NCBI RefSeq assembly: GCF_013464915.1
Contig: NZ_RAVT01000002.1
Span: 37,015 to 91,548 of the forward strand
DNA length: 54,534 bases
Direction of reading: 5' to 3'
DNA from: Stenotrophomonas maltophilia
Lineage (GTDB): Bacteria > Pseudomonadota > Gammaproteobacteria > Xanthomonadales > Xanthomonadaceae
The position numbers and the translations under genes are program-made. The notes under the pieces were generated by a model. That model ran no database searches, was not told the DNA's origin, and saw nothing but the letters and a program-made list of their open reading frames with translations. This document shows positions 1 to 8,209 of this stretch, piece after piece. Positions within the stretch are counted from its first letter, which is position 1; each line of letters begins with the position of its first letter.

Positions 1-10
1 ATTTCCCGCA

Positions 11-106
11 AGTCGACTAACCGTCGACTCTACCCAATCGACTCTACCCAATCGACTCTACCCAGTCGGCCCTACCCAGTCGGCCCTACCCAGTCGACTC
101 TACCCA
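11..106. repeat. SMAG-type hairpin half with six tandem 14-bp units
   Basis: Bases 11-17 and 23-29 (AGTCGAC/GTCGACT) form a hairpin; on the minus strand it reads GTAGAGTCGAC followed by the complementary arm, the layout of Stenotrophomonas GTAG (SMAG) repetitive palindromes. The unit gtcgactctaccca is then repeated head to tail six times without spacers (starts 23, 37, 51, 65, 79, 93), with two copies changed to gtcggccctaccca and two starting with a. Only the first copy has its complementary arm, so the array looks like slippage expansion of one arm. It ends about 115 bp before the start of the EF-G-like gene. Confidence 0.75.
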
Positions 107-222
107 GTGCCGCCAAGGAGAACGTGCCATGCACCAGATCGCCGAGACCGAACGCTAGCCGCGCACCCTGTCGCCAACCGGGGTGTGCGGCCCCTGGAGT
201 TGGCTTTGCAGGAACCTTTCTC

Positions 223-2259
223 ATGAACACCCAGACCCTTTCCCGCCGTCGCAACCTCGGCATCATTGCCCACATCGACGCCGGCAAGACCACGCTGACC
301 GAACGCCTGCTGTGGAAAAGCGGAGAGATCCATCGCGTCGGCGAAGTGCACGATGGCAATGCGACCACCGATTTCTCGGCGATCGAGCGCGAACGTGGCA
401 TCACCATCGGCGCGGCCGCCGTGCAGGCACAGTGGGCGCCGCGCGACCTGCCGCCGCATCGGCTGACCCTGATCGACACCCCCGGCCACATCGACTTCGC
501 CATTGAAGTCGAACGTTCGCTGCGCGTGCTCGACGGCGCCGTGGCCGTGTTCTCGGCCGTGGACGGCGTGCAGCCGCAGTCGGAGACGGTGTGGCGCCAG
601 GCGCGCCGCCATCGCGTGCCGCTGATCGCCTTCGTCAACAAGATGGACCGCGTCGGCGCCTCGTTCGAGCGCGTGCTGGAGCAGTTGCAGGACAAGCTGC
701 AGGCACGCCCGTGGGCGCTGGGCGTGCCGTTGGGCAGCGAAAGCGGCTTCAACGGCTGGGTCGACCTGGTCGATCAGCGCGTGCTGCAGTGGCAGGACGC
801 TGCCGTGGCGAGGATCACCCCGTGGGACGACGCGGCGCGCACCCTGTGGCAGCCGCAGCGCGACGCACTGGTCGAGGCCGTAGCTGATCACGACGAACAA
901 CTGGCCGATGCCTGGCTGGAAGGTCGCGTGATCGATGCCGAGCTGTTGCGCGCGGCGATCCGCCGGGCGACGCTGGCCGGTGCGGGCGTGCCGGTGCTGG
1001 CCGGTGCGGCCTTCAAGGACAAGGGCATCGAGACGCTGCTGGATGCGGTGGTCGATTACCTGCCGTCGCCACTGGATCGTCCTGCGGTGACTGCCGAAAG
1101 CGAAGGCGGCGACGTGGTGTTGCCGCCGGATCCCGACGGTCCGCTGGCAGGCCTGCTGTTCAAGATCACCCATCAGCAGCACGGTGCGCTGAGCTTCGTG
1201 CGGCTGTACTCGGGCACGTTGAAGGTAGGCGACGCGGTGTCCAGTTCGCAGCATCCGCAGGGTCGGCGTGTCAGCCGCCTGGTGCGGGTGCAGGCTGACC
1301 AGACCCACGACATTGAACAGGCCGTGGCCGGCGATATCGTGGCGGTGCTGGGCTGGAAGGATGCGGTCAGTGGTGAAACGCTGAGCGGCCGAGCACAGCC
1401 GCTGCGCCTGGAGAACATCCAGGCACAGGCGCCGGTACTGGCCTGGCGGCTGGAGCCGGCGCGTGCGGCCGACCTGATCCGGATGGCGCAGGGGCTGGCC
1501 AGCCTGGCCCAGGAAGATCCCTCGTTCCGCGTCGAAACCGACCGCGACACGGCGGAGACCCTGGTCTGGGGCATGGGCGAGCTGCACCTGGAGGTGATGG
1601 TCGAGCGCCTGCGTAGCGAGTGGAAGGTCGATGTGGGCGTGGGTGCGCCACGCGTGGCCTACCAGGAGACGCCGATGCGGGCGATGTCCGGTGTGGTCGG
1701 GCGGCTGGTCAAGCAGACCGGTGGCCAGGGCCAGTTCGCGCACGTGGTGCTGGACGTGGTGCCGCGTGACGACGACCAGGTGGTGTTCAACGACCGCATC
1801 GTCGGTGGCGTGGTGCCGCGCAGCTTCATCGCAGCGGTGGAGAAGGGCGTGCGTGCCGCGCTGTCGGAGGGGCCACAGGGGCATCCGGTGGTCGGTATCG
1901 AGGTCAGTCTGGTCGATGGCCAGACCCATGCCAAGGACTCTTCGGAGATGGCGTTCCATCGCGCGGGTGCCGAGGCGATCAAGGCGGCGCTGGCCGAGGG
2001 TGGCACGCAGCTGCTGGAGCCGGTGATGGCGGTGACGGTGCATTCGCCGTCGGCGTCGGTGGGCGATGTGGTCGGCGACCTCAACCGCCGCCACGGTCGC
2101 ATTGCCCGCATCGACGACCAGGACGGTCGTGCCGAGGTCAGCGGTTTCGCGCCGCTGGCGCAGCTGGTGGGTTACACCACCTCGCTGCGCTCGCTCAGCC
2201 AGGGACGGGCCAGCAGCGAAGCGCACCTGCATGGCTACGAGCCGGTGCGGGTTGCATGA
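223..2259 (+). CDS. Elongation factor G-like translational GTPase (EF-G2/ribosome-protection superfamily)
   Basis: 678-residue cytoplasmic GTPase expected to act on the ribosome. G1 is AHIDAGKTTLTE (residues 16-27), the switch I region has RGITIG, G3 is DTPGHIDF and G4 is NKMD; EF-G domains II-V follow, with the domain IV/V sequence continuous to the end. The ATG at 223 is chosen because the protein then begins 15 residues before G1 as in the family, with aggaa about 10 bases upstream; the open frame extends to 124 but has no family-like sequence there. The divergence of switch I and the isolated position argue for a second EF-G-like paralogue rather than the housekeeping fusA, which normally sits with rpsL/rpsG. 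Resistance by a TetM/TetO mechanism cannot be inferred. Confidence 0.88.
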   Translation: MNTQTLSRRRNLGIIAHIDAGKTTLTERLLWKSGEIHRVGEVHDGNATTDFSAIERERGITIGAAAVQAQWAPRDLPPHRLTLIDTPGHIDFAIEVERSLRVLDGAVAVFSAVDGVQPQSETVWRQARRHRVPLIAFVNKMDRVGASFERVLEQLQDKLQARPWALGVPLGSESGFNGWVDLVDQRVLQWQDAAVARITPWDDAARTLWQPQRDALVEAVADHDEQLADAWLEGRVIDAELLRAAIRRATLAGAGVPVLAGAAFKDKGIETLLDAVVDYLPSPLDRPAVTAESEGGDVVLPPDPDGPLAGLLFKITHQQHGALSFVRLYSGTLKVGDAVSSSQHPQGRRVSRLVRVQADQTHDIEQAVAGDIVAVLGWKDAVSGETLSGRAQPLRLENIQAQAPVLAWRLEPARAADLIRMAQGLASLAQEDPSFRVETDRDTAETLVWGMGELHLEVMVERLRSEWKVDVGVGAPRVAYQETPMRAMSGVVGRLVKQTGGQGQFAHVVLDVVPRDDDQVVFNDRIVGGVVPRSFIAAVEKGVRAALSEGPQGHPVVGIEVSLVDGQTHAKDSSEMAFHRAGAEAIKAALAEGGTQLLEPVMAVTVHSPSASVGDVVGDLNRRHGRIARIDDQDGRAEVSGFAPLAQLVGYTTSLRSLSQGRASSEAHLHGYEPVRVA

Positions 2260-2269
2260 GAAAGGCGAG

Positions 2270-2297
2270 GGGAGCCCGTGCGCGGGCTCCCTTTTTT
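2270..2297 (+). terminator. Rho-independent terminator of the EF-G-like gene
   Basis: Perfect 9-bp stem GGGAGCCCG/CGGGCTCCC around a 4-base loop, followed directly by six T residues. It starts 10 bases after the stop codon. Confidence 0.92.
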
Positions 2298-2319
2298 GTG
2301 GGTGTTGGTGGCGTCCCGT

Positions 2320-2342
2320 ATCCACGCATGGCGTGGATCTAC
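2320..2342 (-). repeat. SMAG repetitive palindrome, minus orientation
   Basis: On the minus strand this reads GTAGATCCACGCCATGCGTGGAT: GTAG followed by an ATCCACG-cat-CGTGGAT type stem-loop, the standard form of Stenotrophomonas SMAG elements. It pairs with the opposite-facing copy at 2428. Confidence 0.85.
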
Positions 2343-2427
2343 TGGATGTCGTTGCGCATGGCCTGGAATGGGCGTGTACATTCGCGTGGTGCGGCATCCA
2401 TCGGGAGATCGGGCTGCCGGCGCGTCA

Positions 2428-2450
2428 GTAGATCCTCGCCATGCGTGGAT
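2428..2450 (+). repeat. SMAG repetitive palindrome, plus orientation
   Basis: Reads GTAGATCCTCGCCATGCGTGGAT, differing at one base from the inverted copy at 2320-2342. The GTAG ends of the two copies face each other across about 85 bp, so the transcript could fold either as two small hairpins or one large one. Confidence 0.85.
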
Positions 2451-2479
2451 GGATCCATGCGGCGCGCGATGTATTTGCA

Positions 2480-2501
2480 CTGCACTGCAACAAAAGTGCA
2501 G
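2480..2501. promoter_or_regulatory. Inverted repeat upstream of the AT-hook gene
   Basis: CTGCACT (2480-2486) and AGTGCAG (2495-2501) are perfect inverted arms around 8 bases, in an AT-rich stretch about 75 bp before the small AT-hook gene. It could be an operator or a small hairpin; the sequence does not decide. Confidence 0.35.
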
Positions 2502-2576
2502 AAAAAGCTGGATTAAAGTGATGCCTCACGATAAATTGCGCACCCCCCGTTGCTCGCCGCCGCCCGCACCCCTCTC

Positions 2577-2849
2577 ATGCGTGATGACAAAGACCCCGGA
2601 ACCCTGGAGCTGACCCTGCCGCGAAAGCGCGGTCGTCCGCCCAAGTTCGGGTACGCCATGAGTGATGCGCAGCGGGCCGCACGCTATCGCGCGCGCCGGG
2701 CGGGGCAGGCCAACCACGCCGATGTGCGCTCCTGCTCGGACATGGTGCTGCTGGACAAGATCCGCGCGGCGGTCAGCGCCCGCGACACCGAACTGGCCGG
2801 TTTCCTGGTCCATGTGCTCTGGCAGCGGTACCCCCTGCAGCTGAAATAG
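2577..2849 (+). CDS. Small AT-hook-like basic protein
   Basis: 90-residue protein with an N-terminal KRGRPPKFG element (AT-hook core RGRP) followed by a basic stretch rich in R and A (AARYRARRA) and a predicted helical C-terminus. A role in minor-groove DNA binding is inferred from the hook only. The frame is open from a TTG at 2550; the ATG at 2577 is preferred but neither has a clear Shine-Dalgarno sequence. It stands alone between repeats and the SapC-like gene. Function unknown. Confidence 0.65.
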   Translation: MRDDKDPGTLELTLPRKRGRPPKFGYAMSDAQRAARYRARRAGQANHADVRSCSDMVLLDKIRAAVSARDTELAGFLVHVLWQRYPLQLK

Positions 2850-2959
2850 GCCATCGATGGGGTGGCCGTTGTCATCGCGCTTGTTGATAATGCGGGATTC
2901 AGGTTGTTCCCGCTGGCGCGCCCGGGATGGCAGGCGCGCATGATCGAACGGTTCCCAAG

Positions 2960-3715
2960 ATGACCACCACCAGCGACACCACCACCGAAGCGGCGCCGAG
3001 CAACGCCCCCCTGTTCTACACCCGTCCGGTGCCGCTGCAGGCCGATGTGCACGCCGACCTGCGCATCCTGCCGGGCAGGCTCGAGTTTGCCGCGGGCAAC
3101 AACGCCATTCCGCTGGTGCTCGGCGAGTTCTCGCTGGCACTGCACCACTTCCCGATCCTGTTCGCTGGCCCGACTGCAGTGCCGATGGCCGCCGTTGGCG
3201 TATCCGACCAGAACCTGTTCATCAAGGACGGTCTGTGGGAAGACGAGGCCTACATCCCGGCCTACCTGCGCCGCCACCCCTTCATCTTCATCGACACCGG
3301 CTCGGACAATGATTTCCTGCTGGGCATCGACGAAGAAAGCTCGCGCGTGGTCAAGGGCGGTGACGAAGGCCAGCCGCTGTTTGTCGACGGCAAGGCCACC
3401 GACATGGTGCAGCAGGCGCTGGAGTTCTGTGGTCAGTTCACCCGTGAGCACGAGCAGACCCAGGCCTTCTCCAAGGCCCTGATCGACAACGGCCTGCTGG
3501 TCGAGCGCAATGCCACCGTGCGTACCCCGGATGGCCGTGAGTTCAACCTCAATGGCTTCCAGGTCGTCGACGTCGAGAAATTCGTCGCGCTGCCGGAAGC
3601 GACCGTGGTCGAGTGGCACCGCAGCGGCTGGCTGGCCCTGATCCACCAGCACCTGATGTCGCTGGGTCGCTTCAACGACCTGACCCGTCGCCAGGTCGAG
3701 CGTCTGGCGGCCTGA
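2960..3715 (+). CDS. SapC family protein
   Basis: 251 residues. Family-like elements are PLVLGEFSLALHHFPILF near residues 50-67, the NLF segment, and YIPAYLRRHPFIF. SapC-family proteins in Xanthomonadaceae are often linked to TonB-dependent uptake or surface functions, but their biochemical role is unclear. The open frame begins at 2927; the ATG at 2960 is preferred because MTTTSDTTTE leads into the conserved region, although its Shine-Dalgarno sequence is weak. It converges on the hybrid kinase gene with no gap and no clear terminator. Confidence 0.82.
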   Translation: MTTTSDTTTEAAPSNAPLFYTRPVPLQADVHADLRILPGRLEFAAGNNAIPLVLGEFSLALHHFPILFAGPTAVPMAAVGVSDQNLFIKDGLWEDEAYIPAYLRRHPFIFIDTGSDNDFLLGIDEESSRVVKGGDEGQPLFVDGKATDMVQQALEFCGQFTREHEQTQAFSKALIDNGLLVERNATVRTPDGREFNLNGFQVVDVEKFVALPEATVVEWHRSGWLALIHQHLMSLGRFNDLTRRQVERLAA

Positions 3716-6028
3716 TCAGGTCCTGGGCATGGCTTCCGCAGTGCGGGAGCCGTGCCATTGCTGCAGGGCTCGCAGCAGGCGTCGCGCATCGGTCCAGTCC
3801 GGTGCGGCGTCGCAACCCAGCTCCCACAGGTCGGCCGCCGTGTTCGCCTGTGCGGTGGCACCGTACATCTGCAGGGTTCCCTGTAGGCGGTGTGCGTGAT
3901 GGCACAGGTCAGTGGTGCTGGCGTCATCCATGGCCTGTTCGATCTTCATCAGCTCGTGTCCGATATCCGTCATGTAGGCGGGGTCACAGGCGGCCGTGCC
4001 CGATGTGATGGTCTGTGCGGTCACCGGCCGCTCCAGCGCCCGCAGCAGTGACTCAAGCTGTAGTGGCTTGGTCAGGGTGGCATCAAACCCGGCTTTACGG
4101 CAGCGCGCCACATGACGACGATCGCGGCGTGCCGACAGCGCGATCAGTCGCAGTGGGTTACGTGCCTGCCTGCGCAACCGCATGGCCAGCGCATAGCCAT
4201 CCATATCCCCGAGCCCGATGTCGAGCAGGATCACGCTGCGTGGCCGCACGGCCTGCTCGGCAAGCGCGCTGGCGGCGTCGCCAAACGCGTGCACATCGGC
4301 ACCCAGGCGGCGCAGCTGCTCGCTGATGACCCTACGATTGAGTGCATGGTCTTCCACCAGCAGCAGCTCAAGGCCGCCGAGCGGCGTTCCCACGTCGGTT
4401 GCGCCTGACAGGGCCTCGGCCTTGGCGGGGCGTACCGGCAGACGCAGGGTGAAGCGACTGCCTCGCCCGGGGACGCTGTGCACTGACAGGTTGCCGCCCA
4501 TTGCGCGGCCAAGCTGATGCACGATCATCAGTCCCAGTCCGCTGCCGCCGCGCTCCTTGCCGTCTTCGCCCTGCTGGAATGGCTGGAACAGCAGGGGGAG
4601 TTGCTCTGCAATGATGCCGATACCGCTGTCGATCACATCCAGCATGAGTTCACGAGGGCCGTTGCCTGGGGTCAGTTGAAGGCGCAGCTCGATACCGCCG
4701 ACATCGGTGAATTTCAGTGCGTTTCCCAGCAGGTTGTCGATGATCTGACGCAGCCCCTCCGGGTCGATGGCGATGATGGGGAAAGGCTCGGGGAGACAGT
4801 CGAAGCGAAGCGTCAGCCCGCGCTGTCGAACCTGGGGACGAATCGCATCCAGCGACTGGCGGCAGAGTCGTGCGATGTCGCAGGGTTGCGCGTTCGGCTT
4901 GAAGGTGCCGCTGGCCAGGCGTGAGAATTCCAGCGAGCGGTTGAGCAGGTTGCGCAGTGAAGAGCCGGCTGCATGTGCAGCGGCCAGCAGCTCGCGCTGT
5001 CCGCGGGGGGGCGAAGACTGGTTGAGCAGGTCGATCGAGGCCAGCACCGCCTGAGCCGAATTGCGCACCTCGTGGCTGAACATGCCAATCGCTCGCGCCC
5101 GGGCGTGGCGTTCGCTGTGCAGGCGCCTGTGCCGTGCTTGCCACAGGACCGAGATGACGGTGAGTGCTGCAACGAGGCCCAGCGGCCAGGGCAGGGGCAG
5201 CTGGTGCATCCAGTCCAGCGCCTGCTGCATCGAAGCGGGTGCCGCCTGTTGCGCCCATGACTGCAGCAGGCCGGCATGCTCCTCCAGTGTGATCTCGCGC
5301 AGTGCCTGTTCGATGCGTTCCAGCAGTTGCCGGTCTTCGCGGCGGGCGAGCAGATGCAGATCGGTGGAGACGTCACTGTCGAAGGGCTGTAGATGCAGGC
5401 GTCCGGCGAAGTGCCGGCCTATCAGTGGTCGCAGGGTGGTTTCCACGCCGATGGCCGCATCGGCGATGCCGCGCTCGACCGCCGCCAGTGCAGCATGGCG
5501 GTCGCTCAGGTGCAGCAGGCGGATGCGCGGGTGGTGTGCCTCCAGCCAGCCTGCATACGGCCCCCCTTCGACCACTGCCAGTACCCGACCCTCCAGTTCC
5601 ACGGTATCGCGGGGCAGTCGCTCGCCGGTGCGTCCGGCCAGCATGGTCTTGTCGCCGCGGAAGGTGCTGGATGTGACCAGCCCGGGGCAGGGCGGCTGCA
5701 GGTGCACGCTGCCACCCACCACCAGCACCAGGTCTGCGTCGCGGCTGCAGACTGCAGCCAGGGATGCGCCGGTGCTGGGGTGCGGTTGTTCGATGAACTG
5801 CAGTTGCGCGTGTCGCGCCACCAGCTTGGCATAGCCGTGTACCAGGGTGGGGAGTGGCGTCGTATCGGCGAGGGCTGCCGGTATCGGGTGTAGTGATGGT
5901 GCGGTGGCTACCCGCACTTCGCGCCCCGCCGGCCACTGATGTGAGAGCACATCCTCGGCCGAGGCGGCTGGCAACAGGATGAGGGCCAGCAGCAGGGGCG
6001 AGGTGTGCATTCGTTCGCGCGGCCTCAC
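3716..6028 (-). CDS. EvgS/BvgS-like hybrid sensor histidine kinase
   Basis: 770-residue inner-membrane sensor. Order of parts: signal peptide (residues 1-24, cleavage likely after AASA); periplasmic solute-binding-like domain (about 35-265); transmembrane segment (about 279-297); HisKA with phosphoacceptor His319 in FSHEVRN; HATPase with N box IIDNLLGNALKF, G1 DSGIGI and G2 GSGLGL; receiver with Asp603 in LLDIG and KP at 654-655; C-terminal Hpt-like domain with His713 in HRLQG, where the usual Lys is Gln. The start overlaps the stop of the upstream regulator (ATGA), so the two are translationally coupled. An internal ATG at 6010 would also give a signal peptide. The ligand is unknown. Confidence 0.9.
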   Translation of the reverse strand: MRPRERMHTSPLLLALILLPAASAEDVLSHQWPAGREVRVATAPSLHPIPAALADTTPLPTLVHGYAKLVARHAQLQFIEQPHPSTGASLAAVCSRDADLVLVVGGSVHLQPPCPGLVTSSTFRGDKTMLAGRTGERLPRDTVELEGRVLAVVEGGPYAGWLEAHHPRIRLLHLSDRHAALAAVERGIADAAIGVETTLRPLIGRHFAGRLHLQPFDSDVSTDLHLLARREDRQLLERIEQALREITLEEHAGLLQSWAQQAAPASMQQALDWMHQLPLPWPLGLVAALTVISVLWQARHRRLHSERHARARAIGMFSHEVRNSAQAVLASIDLLNQSSPPRGQRELLAAAHAAGSSLRNLLNRSLEFSRLASGTFKPNAQPCDIARLCRQSLDAIRPQVRQRGLTLRFDCLPEPFPIIAIDPEGLRQIIDNLLGNALKFTDVGGIELRLQLTPGNGPRELMLDVIDSGIGIIAEQLPLLFQPFQQGEDGKERGGSGLGLMIVHQLGRAMGGNLSVHSVPGRGSRFTLRLPVRPAKAEALSGATDVGTPLGGLELLLVEDHALNRRVISEQLRRLGADVHAFGDAASALAEQAVRPRSVILLDIGLGDMDGYALAMRLRRQARNPLRLIALSARRDRRHVARCRKAGFDATLTKPLQLESLLRALERPVTAQTITSGTAACDPAYMTDIGHELMKIEQAMDDASTTDLCHHAHRLQGTLQMYGATAQANTAADLWELGCDAAPDWTDARRLLRALQQWHGSRTAEAMPRT

Positions 6029-6651
6029 GGCGATTCCGGCAGTTGTCGCATGGCGTAGATCTCGGCATCGTTGCGCAGCCCGAGTTTGCGCAGGGCCGCG
6101 GTCTTCTGTGTGCTGATCGTCTTTATGCTGCGATGACGTTGGAGCGCGATCTCCGAAACGGTCAGTCCTGCGAGCAGAAGATCAAGCACTTCACGCTCGT
6201 TGCGGCTGAGTTCGTGGCAACGGCCTGGAAGGGTGACATCCGGTGGTAGTCGCGTCAGGCCTTGGGATATGCGTACGATCGCGTCCGACAACATGTGCAG
6301 CGGCTCTGCCTTGCTGACGACCCCGCTGATGCCGCTGGCAATCAGCTGGCTGATGTGCGTGGTGGGCGAGAGGGTGGCGAAGGCCAGCAGGGGAACCCGG
6401 GCAAAACAGTCACGTAGCAGGCTCACCAGTTCTGCGGTGCCGCGGTCCTCACGGCCCAGCGCCAGATCGATGATTGCTACGTCCACGGGCATCTTCCGCA
6501 GGCTGTCGATGAATTCGTCACTGCGAGCATGACTGGCGACGATGCTGAAGCGGGCATCGCTGGACAGATGCAGGGCGGTGCCGCGACGGACGATTTCATG
6601 ATCGTCCAGGAGCGCCAGCCGCAGCCGACGCGGTGCAGGGAATCCATTCAT
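6025..6651 (-). CDS. LuxR/NarL-family response regulator
   Basis: 208 residues: receiver domain with acidic pocket LLDDHE and phosphoacceptor Asp62 (AIIDLALG), then a C-terminal LuxR-type helix-turn-helix (about residues 145-200, SRNEREVLDLLLAGLTVSEI). It is the first gene of a two-gene operon with the hybrid kinase and is its probable phosphorelay partner, in the same order as evgA-evgS and bvgA-bvgS. Transcription must start in the AT-rich stretch upstream. Confidence 0.92.
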   Translation of the reverse strand: MNGFPAPRRLRLALLDDHEIVRRGTALHLSSDARFSIVASHARSDEFIDSLRKMPVDVAIIDLALGREDRGTAELVSLLRDCFARVPLLAFATLSPTTHISQLIASGISGVVSKAEPLHMLSDAIVRISQGLTRLPPDVTLPGRCHELSRNEREVLDLLLAGLTVSEIALQRHRSIKTISTQKTAALRKLGLRNDAEIYAMRQLPESP

Positions 6652-6963
6652 GCGCAGGGAGGTGATCGGCGCCCATGGGGCGTGGCGATCATTCTGGCGC
6701 TGCTGTCGCGTCGAACACCGAAATTGCCCGACTTTTGCGATTATTCCTAAAGATTGATTGCCAACGGGTATCGATAATCACGTCGTCGATTGATTATCTC
6801 GATAATCGTGAAGGCCAATCCATGCGCCCGGCCTGCCCGTGGACTGATCTGGATCGTTGCGCGTTGTCCTGATCGTCCGTCACAGTCGCCCTCCAATGGT
6901 AGTACGCCGGTCGGCACGTGCGGCAACGGGCATTCCATCGAATGCCCGCCGCGCATCGAGCGA
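6652..6963 (-). promoter_or_regulatory. Intergenic region upstream of the LuxR-type regulator, with palindrome
   Basis: No credible gene lies in these 312 bases. The region is AT-richer than its surroundings around 6735-6815. It holds a palindrome GATTAT-ctcg-ATAATC (6792-6807) and the direct repeat TCGATAATC (6771-6779 and 6799-6807), 28 bp apart, which is compatible with an operator about 120-155 bp upstream of the regulator. No convincing -35/-10 pair is assigned. Confidence 0.4.
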
Positions 6964-7524
6964 TCATTTCGGCATGAGCACCGTGTCGATGACGTGGATC
7001 ACGCCGTTGGACTGACCCACGTCGGCGATGCTGATGGAGGCCTTTCCGCCTTTTGCATCAACCACCCACAACGCGCCATCGCGAAGCACGACGGTGAGAG
7101 GCTCCCCCTCGACGGTCTTGAGCGTCGCCTTGCCGCCATGCTTCCTGGCATCGGACATCAGCCAGGCCGAACTGTAATTGCCTGGCACAACGTGATAGGT
7201 GAGGATCTTCGTCAGCTGCGCCTTGTTTTCCGGCTTGACCAGCGTATCAACGGTTCCGGCAGGCAGTTTGTTGAAGGCTGCATTGGTGGGGGCGAAGACC
7301 GTGAACGGGCCTGCGCCGTTCAGGGTATCCACCAGGCCGGCGGCCTTGACCGCTGCCACCAGGGTGGTGTGGTCTTTCGAGTTGACCGCGTTCTCCACAA
7401 TGGTCCGGGTCGGGTACATCGCCGCTCCGCCGACCATCACGGTGTTGGCGGCGAAGCTCGCCGAGCTTACTGAAGCCAGTGCGGCAAAACCCATTGCGGT
7501 GGCCATGCGCTGAAGCGTGTTCAT
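6964..7524 (-). CDS. Secreted fasciclin (FAS1) domain protein
   Basis: 186 residues: N-terminal signal peptide ending near SASFAA, then one FAS1 domain with the typical H1 box (GPFTVFAPTNAAFNKLP) and H2-like end (NGVIHVIDTVLMPK). FAS1 proteins act in the periplasm or outside the cell in adhesion or ligand binding; the molecular role here is unknown. The ATG at 7524 follows GGAGG; the longer open frame to 7662 has no signal sequence and crosses the promoter. It has its own ECF-type promoter at 7570-7595, so it is probably a co-regulated neighbour of the lipid operon rather than part of it. Confidence 0.9.
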   Translation of the reverse strand: MNTLQRMATAMGFAALASVSSASFAANTVMVGGAAMYPTRTIVENAVNSKDHTTLVAAVKAAGLVDTLNGAGPFTVFAPTNAAFNKLPAGTVDTLVKPENKAQLTKILTYHVVPGNYSSAWLMSDARKHGGKATLKTVEGEPLTVVLRDGALWVVDAKGGKASISIADVGQSNGVIHVIDTVLMPK

Positions 7525-7569
7525 GGTGCCTTCCTCCACGGGACGCCTGCAGAGCGCAGGCATCTTATG

Positions 7570-7595
7570 TACGTTCCGAGGACGCGGGTGGATGC
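7570..7595 (-). promoter_or_regulatory. ECF-type promoter of the fasciclin gene (GCATCC-N16-CGTA)
   Basis: On the minus strand: GCATCC (7590-7595), 16 bases, CGTA (7570-7573), followed by C. It has the same hexamer, spacer length and tetramer as four other promoters in this window. The start codon is about 46 bases downstream of the -10 element. Confidence 0.72.
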
Positions 7596-7658
7596 AGTTC
7601 CCAGAGCATTGAATCTGCGTCGTACAGCAGGAATGCAGGAGGGCGGGGCGCCGTCCGC

Positions 7659-8201
7659 TCAAGGCGTGCTTCGGACCGACTGCGGTACGCGGCGAAGCTT
7701 CTGGATGTCATAGCCCATGTCGGCGATGCGCTGCACGGCCTTCTGGTAATCGGCGTCGGACACCTGCGGCGTGCGTGCCATGTACCAGACATAGTCGCGC
7801 TTGCTGCGCGCCACGATGGTCTGGCGGTAGTCGTCATCCAGCCAGGCGATGATGTACTCGGCCTGGATCGGCCAGATGAACTGCATGCCCCAGACCGCAC
7901 CACGGCCTTCTTCTTCGACATGGCCGATGGGGTGCATCGACCTCTGCGGGGCATCGAAGCCGCCCTTGCGATAGGTGAAGGTGGTCTGGATGCGCCCGTC
8001 GGGCTTCAACGCATAGCTTTCCACTGCATCGTAGGCATCGCGTTCGGGCCAGGACGGGATATGGGCGATCACGTACCAGTCGCCCATGAAGCGCGGCACA
8101 TCCACCGAAGGCGCATGTGGAAGTGGCCGGGTGTCGCTGGAGGAGCAGCCTGAGCCGAACAGGCCGACCGCGATCAGCGGAAGCAGTGGGAACATGCGCA
8201 T
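7659..8201 (-). CDS. blc: Lipocalin family lipoprotein (Blc-like)
   Basis: 180 residues with a lipoprotein signal (MRMFPLLPLIAVGLFGSGC, predicted lipidated Cys19) and the lipocalin GxW motif in FMGDWYVIAHIP, plus the later Blc-like RDYVWYMARTP segment. Outer-membrane lipocalins bind lysophospholipids and fatty acids; here it closes an operon of fatty-acid-modifying enzymes and may carry their products or damaged lipids. The ATG at 8201 is chosen over the longer frame because it gives the lipoprotein signal, lies 8 bases after the preceding stop and has GAGGTG upstream. Confidence 0.9.
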   Translation of the reverse strand: MRMFPLLPLIAVGLFGSGCSSSDTRPLPHAPSVDVPRFMGDWYVIAHIPSWPERDAYDAVESYALKPDGRIQTTFTYRKGGFDAPQRSMHPIGHVEEEGRGAVWGMQFIWPIQAEYIIAWLDDDYRQTIVARSKRDYVWYMARTPQVSDADYQKAVQRIADMGYDIQKLRRVPQSVRSTP

Positions 8202-8209
8202 GTCACACC

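Noticed and set aside
23-106. CRISPR array
   Set aside because: The 14-bp units are contiguous with no spacers and no cas genes are near.
223-2259. Reading the EF-G-like gene as a tetracycline-resistance protein
   Set aside because: It shares the superfamily only; no diagnostic TetM/TetO loop residues can be shown from sequence inspection.
100-2397. Long minus-strand open frame of 765 codons opposite the EF-G-like gene
   Set aside because: High-GC shadow frame; the plus strand has all GTPase motifs and the minus frame has no recognisable domain.
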